This document shows positions 61,940-64,000 of a DNA stretch of 64,000 nt, one piece after another. Source of the stretch: Flavobacterium frigidimaris (GTDB taxonomy: Bacteria; Bacteroidota; Bacteroidia; Flavobacteriales; Flavobacteriaceae); the NCBI GenBank assembly GCA_900129595.1, contig FQWG01000018.1, forward strand, positions 54,606 through 118,605, in the 5' to 3' direction. The notes under the pieces were generated by a model. The model was not told where the DNA came from. It did not search any database and worked only from the letters and a program-made list of their open reading frames with translations. How positions within the stretch are numbered: position 1 is the first letter of the stretch; every line of letters begins with the position of its first letter. The position numbers and the translations under genes were made by a program.

Positions 61940-62515
61940 ATGAACAAAGGAAAATTAATTGTTTTCTCTGCACCATCCGGATCAGGAAAAACAACTATAG
62001 TAAGACACTTACTTGGGAAAGAGGATTTAAATTTAGAATTTTCAATCTCAGCGGCTTCACGCGACCCACGCGGAGAAGAGGAACACGGAAAAGATTATTA
62101 TTTTATTTCGCTGGAAGAATTCAAAAAACACATTAAAGCCGAAAATTTCCTGGAATGGGAAGAAGTGTACCGCGATAATTTTTACGGTACTTTAAAATCG
62201 GAAATTGAACGCATCTGGGCTTTGGGCAAAAACGTGATTTTTGACATTGATGTTGCCGGCGGATTGCGTATCAAACACAAATTTCCGGATCAGACTTTGG
62301 CTGTTTTTGTAAAACCTCCGAGTGTAGATGAATTGAAACGCAGATTAAAAGAACGTTCTACTGAAAGTGATGACAAAATCAATATGCGAATTGCAAAAGC
62401 CTCTGTTGAATTAGCGACTGCGCCACAATTTGATACAATTATCAAAAATTACGATTTAGATACAGCAAAAGAAGAAGCGTATCAATTGGTAAAAGCTTTC
62501 GTAAATAAGGATTAA
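61940..62515 (+). CDS. gmk: Guanylate kinase
   Basis: It phosphorylates GMP to GDP. 191 residues: P-loop APSGSGKTT (11-19), GMP-binding ISAASRDPRGEEEHGKDYYF and EWEEVYRDNFYG, and the lid region LKRRLKERSTESDD. The family's SxRxPRxGE motif reads SAASRDPRGEE here, a slight variant usual in Bacteroidota. Confidence 0.95.
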   Translation: MNKGKLIVFSAPSGSGKTTIVRHLLGKEDLNLEFSISAASRDPRGEEEHGKDYYFISLEEFKKHIKAENFLEWEEVYRDNFYGTLKSEIERIWALGKNVIFDIDVAGGLRIKHKFPDQTLAVFVKPPSVDELKRRLKERSTESDDKINMRIAKASVELATAPQFDTIIKNYDLDTAKEEAYQLVKAFVNKD

Positions 62516-62589
62516 AGACCCCATAAACAATACTATTTTACAAAAACAATCGTTAGCATTGGATGTAAACTGCTATTAATATTTGTATT

Positions 62590-63012
62590 ATGATTAATTT
62601 ATTTGAAATAAAAAGAAACGAAAATTACCTGAGTATCATCATTCTTGTCATTAGAATAGCTATTGCAACCTTAATGATTTCTCACGGATTATCTAAACTG
62701 AACATGCTTTTAGCAGGAGGTGAAATTCAATTTCCTGACCCGCTTGGAGTAGGAAAAACAGCTTCTTTAACTCTTGCAGTTTTTGCAGAAGTAGTGTGCT
62801 CCTTTTTTCTTTTCATTGGTTTAGCCACAAGATTAGCCACTCTGCCCTTAATAATTACAATGCTGGTTGCTGTATTTGTTATTCATGGTGCTGACCCAAT
62901 CGATGTAAAAGAAATGGGAATTCTGTATTTACTGTTTTATGTGCTTCTTTTGGTTACCGGAAGCGGTAAATTCTCTATTGATTATTTGATTTCAAAAAAG
63001 AATCGTTACTAA
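62590..63012 (+). CDS. DoxX-family membrane protein
   Basis: 140 residues with four hydrophobic helices (about 16-35, 57-76, 82-98 and 107-125). The motifs ISHGLSKLNML and the phrase LGVGKTASLTLAVFAEVVCS are typical of DoxX/YphA proteins, which are linked to sulfur or redox metabolism in other bacteria. Its role here is unknown. It lies between gmk and nadD in the same direction. Confidence 0.9.
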   Translation: MINLFEIKRNENYLSIIILVIRIAIATLMISHGLSKLNMLLAGGEIQFPDPLGVGKTASLTLAVFAEVVCSFFLFIGLATRLATLPLIITMLVAVFVIHGADPIDVKEMGILYLLFYVLLLVTGSGKFSIDYLISKKNRY

Positions 63013-63081
63013 GCTATTTTTTAATACCACAGCATAATTAAATAGAACAATTACTATTTGAATTATGAAAAAATCTCTTTT

Positions 63082-63663
63082 ATGAAGATAGGCCTTTATT
63101 TCGGAACGTATAATCCCATTCATGTTGGCCACTTAATTATTGCCAATCATATGGCGGAGTTTGCCGATTTAGATCAGATTTGGATGGTTGTTACGCCGCA
63201 TAATCCGTTAAAAAAGAAAGCTACATTATTAGACGATCATCAACGATTAGAAATGGTTTACCTGGCTACAGAAGATTATCCAAAAATTAATCCTTCAGAC
63301 ATTGAGTTCAAATTACCTCAGCCTAATTATACGGTAAATACTTTGGTTCATTTGCATGAAAAGTACCCAACGCATGATTTTTCACTGATTATGGGTGAAG
63401 ACAATCTGAAAACACTGCATAAATGGAAAAACTATGAAGTTCTTTTGGAACACTATGACATTTATGTTTATCCGAGAATTTCTGAAGGAGAAGAAAATAT
63501 TGAATTAAAATCGCATCCTAAGGTTCATATTATTGATGCGCCAATTGTTGAGATTTCTTCTACTTTTATCCGAAACAGCATTAAGGAAGGAAAAAATATT
63601 CAACCACTTTTACCTCCTAAAGTCTGGGACTATATTGATCACAATAATTTTTATAAGAAATAA
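63082..63663 (+). CDS. nadD: Nicotinate-nucleotide adenylyltransferase
   Basis: It makes deamido-NAD from nicotinate mononucleotide and ATP. 193 residues from the ATG at 63082: nucleotidyl-transferase motif GTYNPIHVGH (8-17), VVTPHNPLKKKA, MGEDNLKTLHKW, and the C-terminal ISSTFIRNSIKEG. The TTG at 63058 would add eight residues before the first beta-strand, which is unlikely. Confidence 0.94.
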   Translation: MKIGLYFGTYNPIHVGHLIIANHMAEFADLDQIWMVVTPHNPLKKKATLLDDHQRLEMVYLATEDYPKINPSDIEFKLPQPNYTVNTLVHLHEKYPTHDFSLIMGEDNLKTLHKWKNYEVLLEHYDIYVYPRISEGEENIELKSHPKVHIIDAPIVEISSTFIRNSIKEGKNIQPLLPPKVWDYIDHNNFYKK

Positions 63664-63703
63664 AAAAAGCTATCCGAAAAATATTTTTGGATAGCTTTTT
63701 TAT
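63663..63703 (+). terminator. Terminator after nadD
   Basis: A perfect 13-bp stem AAAAAAGCTATCC/GGATAGCTTTTTT, immediately after the stop codon. Confidence 0.88.
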
Positions 63704-63727
63704 TTAAAATTGAATTTCCTGACAATC

Positions 63728-63829
63728 TTGTCATTTCGAGTAACGAGAAATCCTCGCAAGAAACTCTACAAAGATTGACTATTAGGAACGGAGCTACTTG
63801 CAAGGATTTCTCGTTACTCGAAATGACAA
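63728..63829. repeat. 33-bp inverted repeat after nadD
   Basis: Arms at 63728-63760 and 63797-63829 match at 32 of 33 bases and contain TTTCGAGTAACGAGAAATCC. A 'gctaaaatccgttgaaggc' word follows at about 63861. There is no gene in this 278-bp gap. Confidence 0.85.
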
Positions 63830-63908
63830 ACTGGTGCGATAAATACACATTGGTGACGGGCTAAAATCCGTTGAAGGCAACGAATGATAAAAAAAGACAA
63901 CAAAGAAG

Positions 63909-63943
63909 GAGCCGTCTCAAAACAAAAATTGAGACGGCTTTTT
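63909..63943 (+). terminator. Isolated rho-independent terminator
   Basis: A perfect 11-bp stem AGCCGTCTCAA/TTGAGACGGCT and T run on the plus strand. It lies beyond the nadD terminator and overlaps the stop of the partial minus-strand frame, so it may serve that convergent gene in reverse or act bidirectionally. Confidence 0.75.
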
Positions 63944-64000
63944 ATTTGTTGCCCATTTTGGCTTTTAATGTTTTGATTTTAAGGGAAGGAAAAAAATGCC
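63942..64000 (-). CDS. Possible C-terminus of a minus-strand gene (cut by window edge)
   Basis: An open minus-strand frame reads FFPSLKIKTLKAKMGNK and stop, beginning beyond the window and ending at a terminator hairpin. Only about 19 codons are visible, so identity cannot be told and it could be chance. Confidence 0.3.
   Translation of the reverse strand, partial: HFFPSLKIKTLKAKMGNK

Noticed and set aside
1..64000. CRISPR arrays, tRNA, rRNA, transposases and prophage genes
   Set aside because: No regularly spaced direct repeats with unique spacers, no cloverleaf or rRNA stretches, and no recognisable mobile-element protein were found; the many repeats are inverted and single.

Overview
The window comes from an AT-rich member of the Bacteroidota, almost certainly a Flavobacterium of the F. 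johnsoniae type. This rests on gene content: a complete MoxR/DUF58/BatA-E aerotolerance operon, an OmpA protein with calcium-binding type 3 repeats, a SusC-like TonB receptor with an N-terminal carboxypeptidase-like domain, and a long type 2 IleRS. It also rests on expression signals: -7 boxes of the form TAnnTTTG, few Shine-Dalgarno sequences, and several TTG starts. No rRNA, tRNA, CRISPR array, insertion sequence, prophage or plasmid gene was recognised. Most of the window is ordinary chromosomal backbone, and no complete new defence or biosynthetic system was found.

Layout. 1-4.8 kb: a cut-off GNAT acetyltransferase, an XRE regulator, Xaa-Pro aminopeptidase, ferritin, a small unknown protein and an alpha/beta hydrolase. 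4.9-15.5 kb, all minus strand: lspA, an AddA-like helicase-nuclease, kbl, an OmpA-family protein, an AddB-like nuclease, and a small membrane protein plus ABC ATPase. 15.6-24.8 kb: a small basic protein, two adjacent small proteins of which the first is a roadblock/LC7 protein, a DksA-like protein without its zinc finger, ileS, recO, gdhA and a trans-sulfuration enzyme. 24.8-29.2 kb: a DUF3298-type lipoprotein, an AlbA_2 protein, an SDR, a GNAT and an aldo/keto reductase.

29.4-38.9 kb holds the eight-gene plus-strand Bat operon: a MoxR chaperone ATPase, DUF58, a two-segment BatD-like protein, the von Willebrand proteins BatA and BatB, the TPR protein BatC, BatD, and the TPR/SH3 protein BatE. 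It ends at a bidirectional terminator facing a YfbK-type VWA lipoprotein. 40.8-46.7 kb: 5-formyl-THF cyclo-ligase, an M14-like deacylase, uvrC and a patatin/surface-antigen protein. 47.0-52.7 kb is an aromatic amino-acid catabolic block (hmgA, hppD, kynA) with a DUF3108 protein and an M23 lipoprotein mixed in, and a candidate small RNA between hppD and the DUF3108 gene. 52.7-64 kb: two obscure small proteins, pgi, a TonB receptor, a membrane protein, RlpA, DinB, an ArsC-like protein, YicC, gmk, DoxX, nadD and the edge of one more gene.

The observations most worth a second look are: an IleRS whose HIGH signature reads GIHH, the swapped form linked to mupirocin hyper-resistance; a terminated, promoter-bearing candidate sRNA at about 49.57-49.69 kb; a lipoprotein that looks like an isolated TonB-plug tail; an M23 peptidase with Cys at a zinc-ligand position; and the number of distinct perfect inverted repeats in gene spacers, including inside operons. 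All calls come from reading the sequence; no database search was run.
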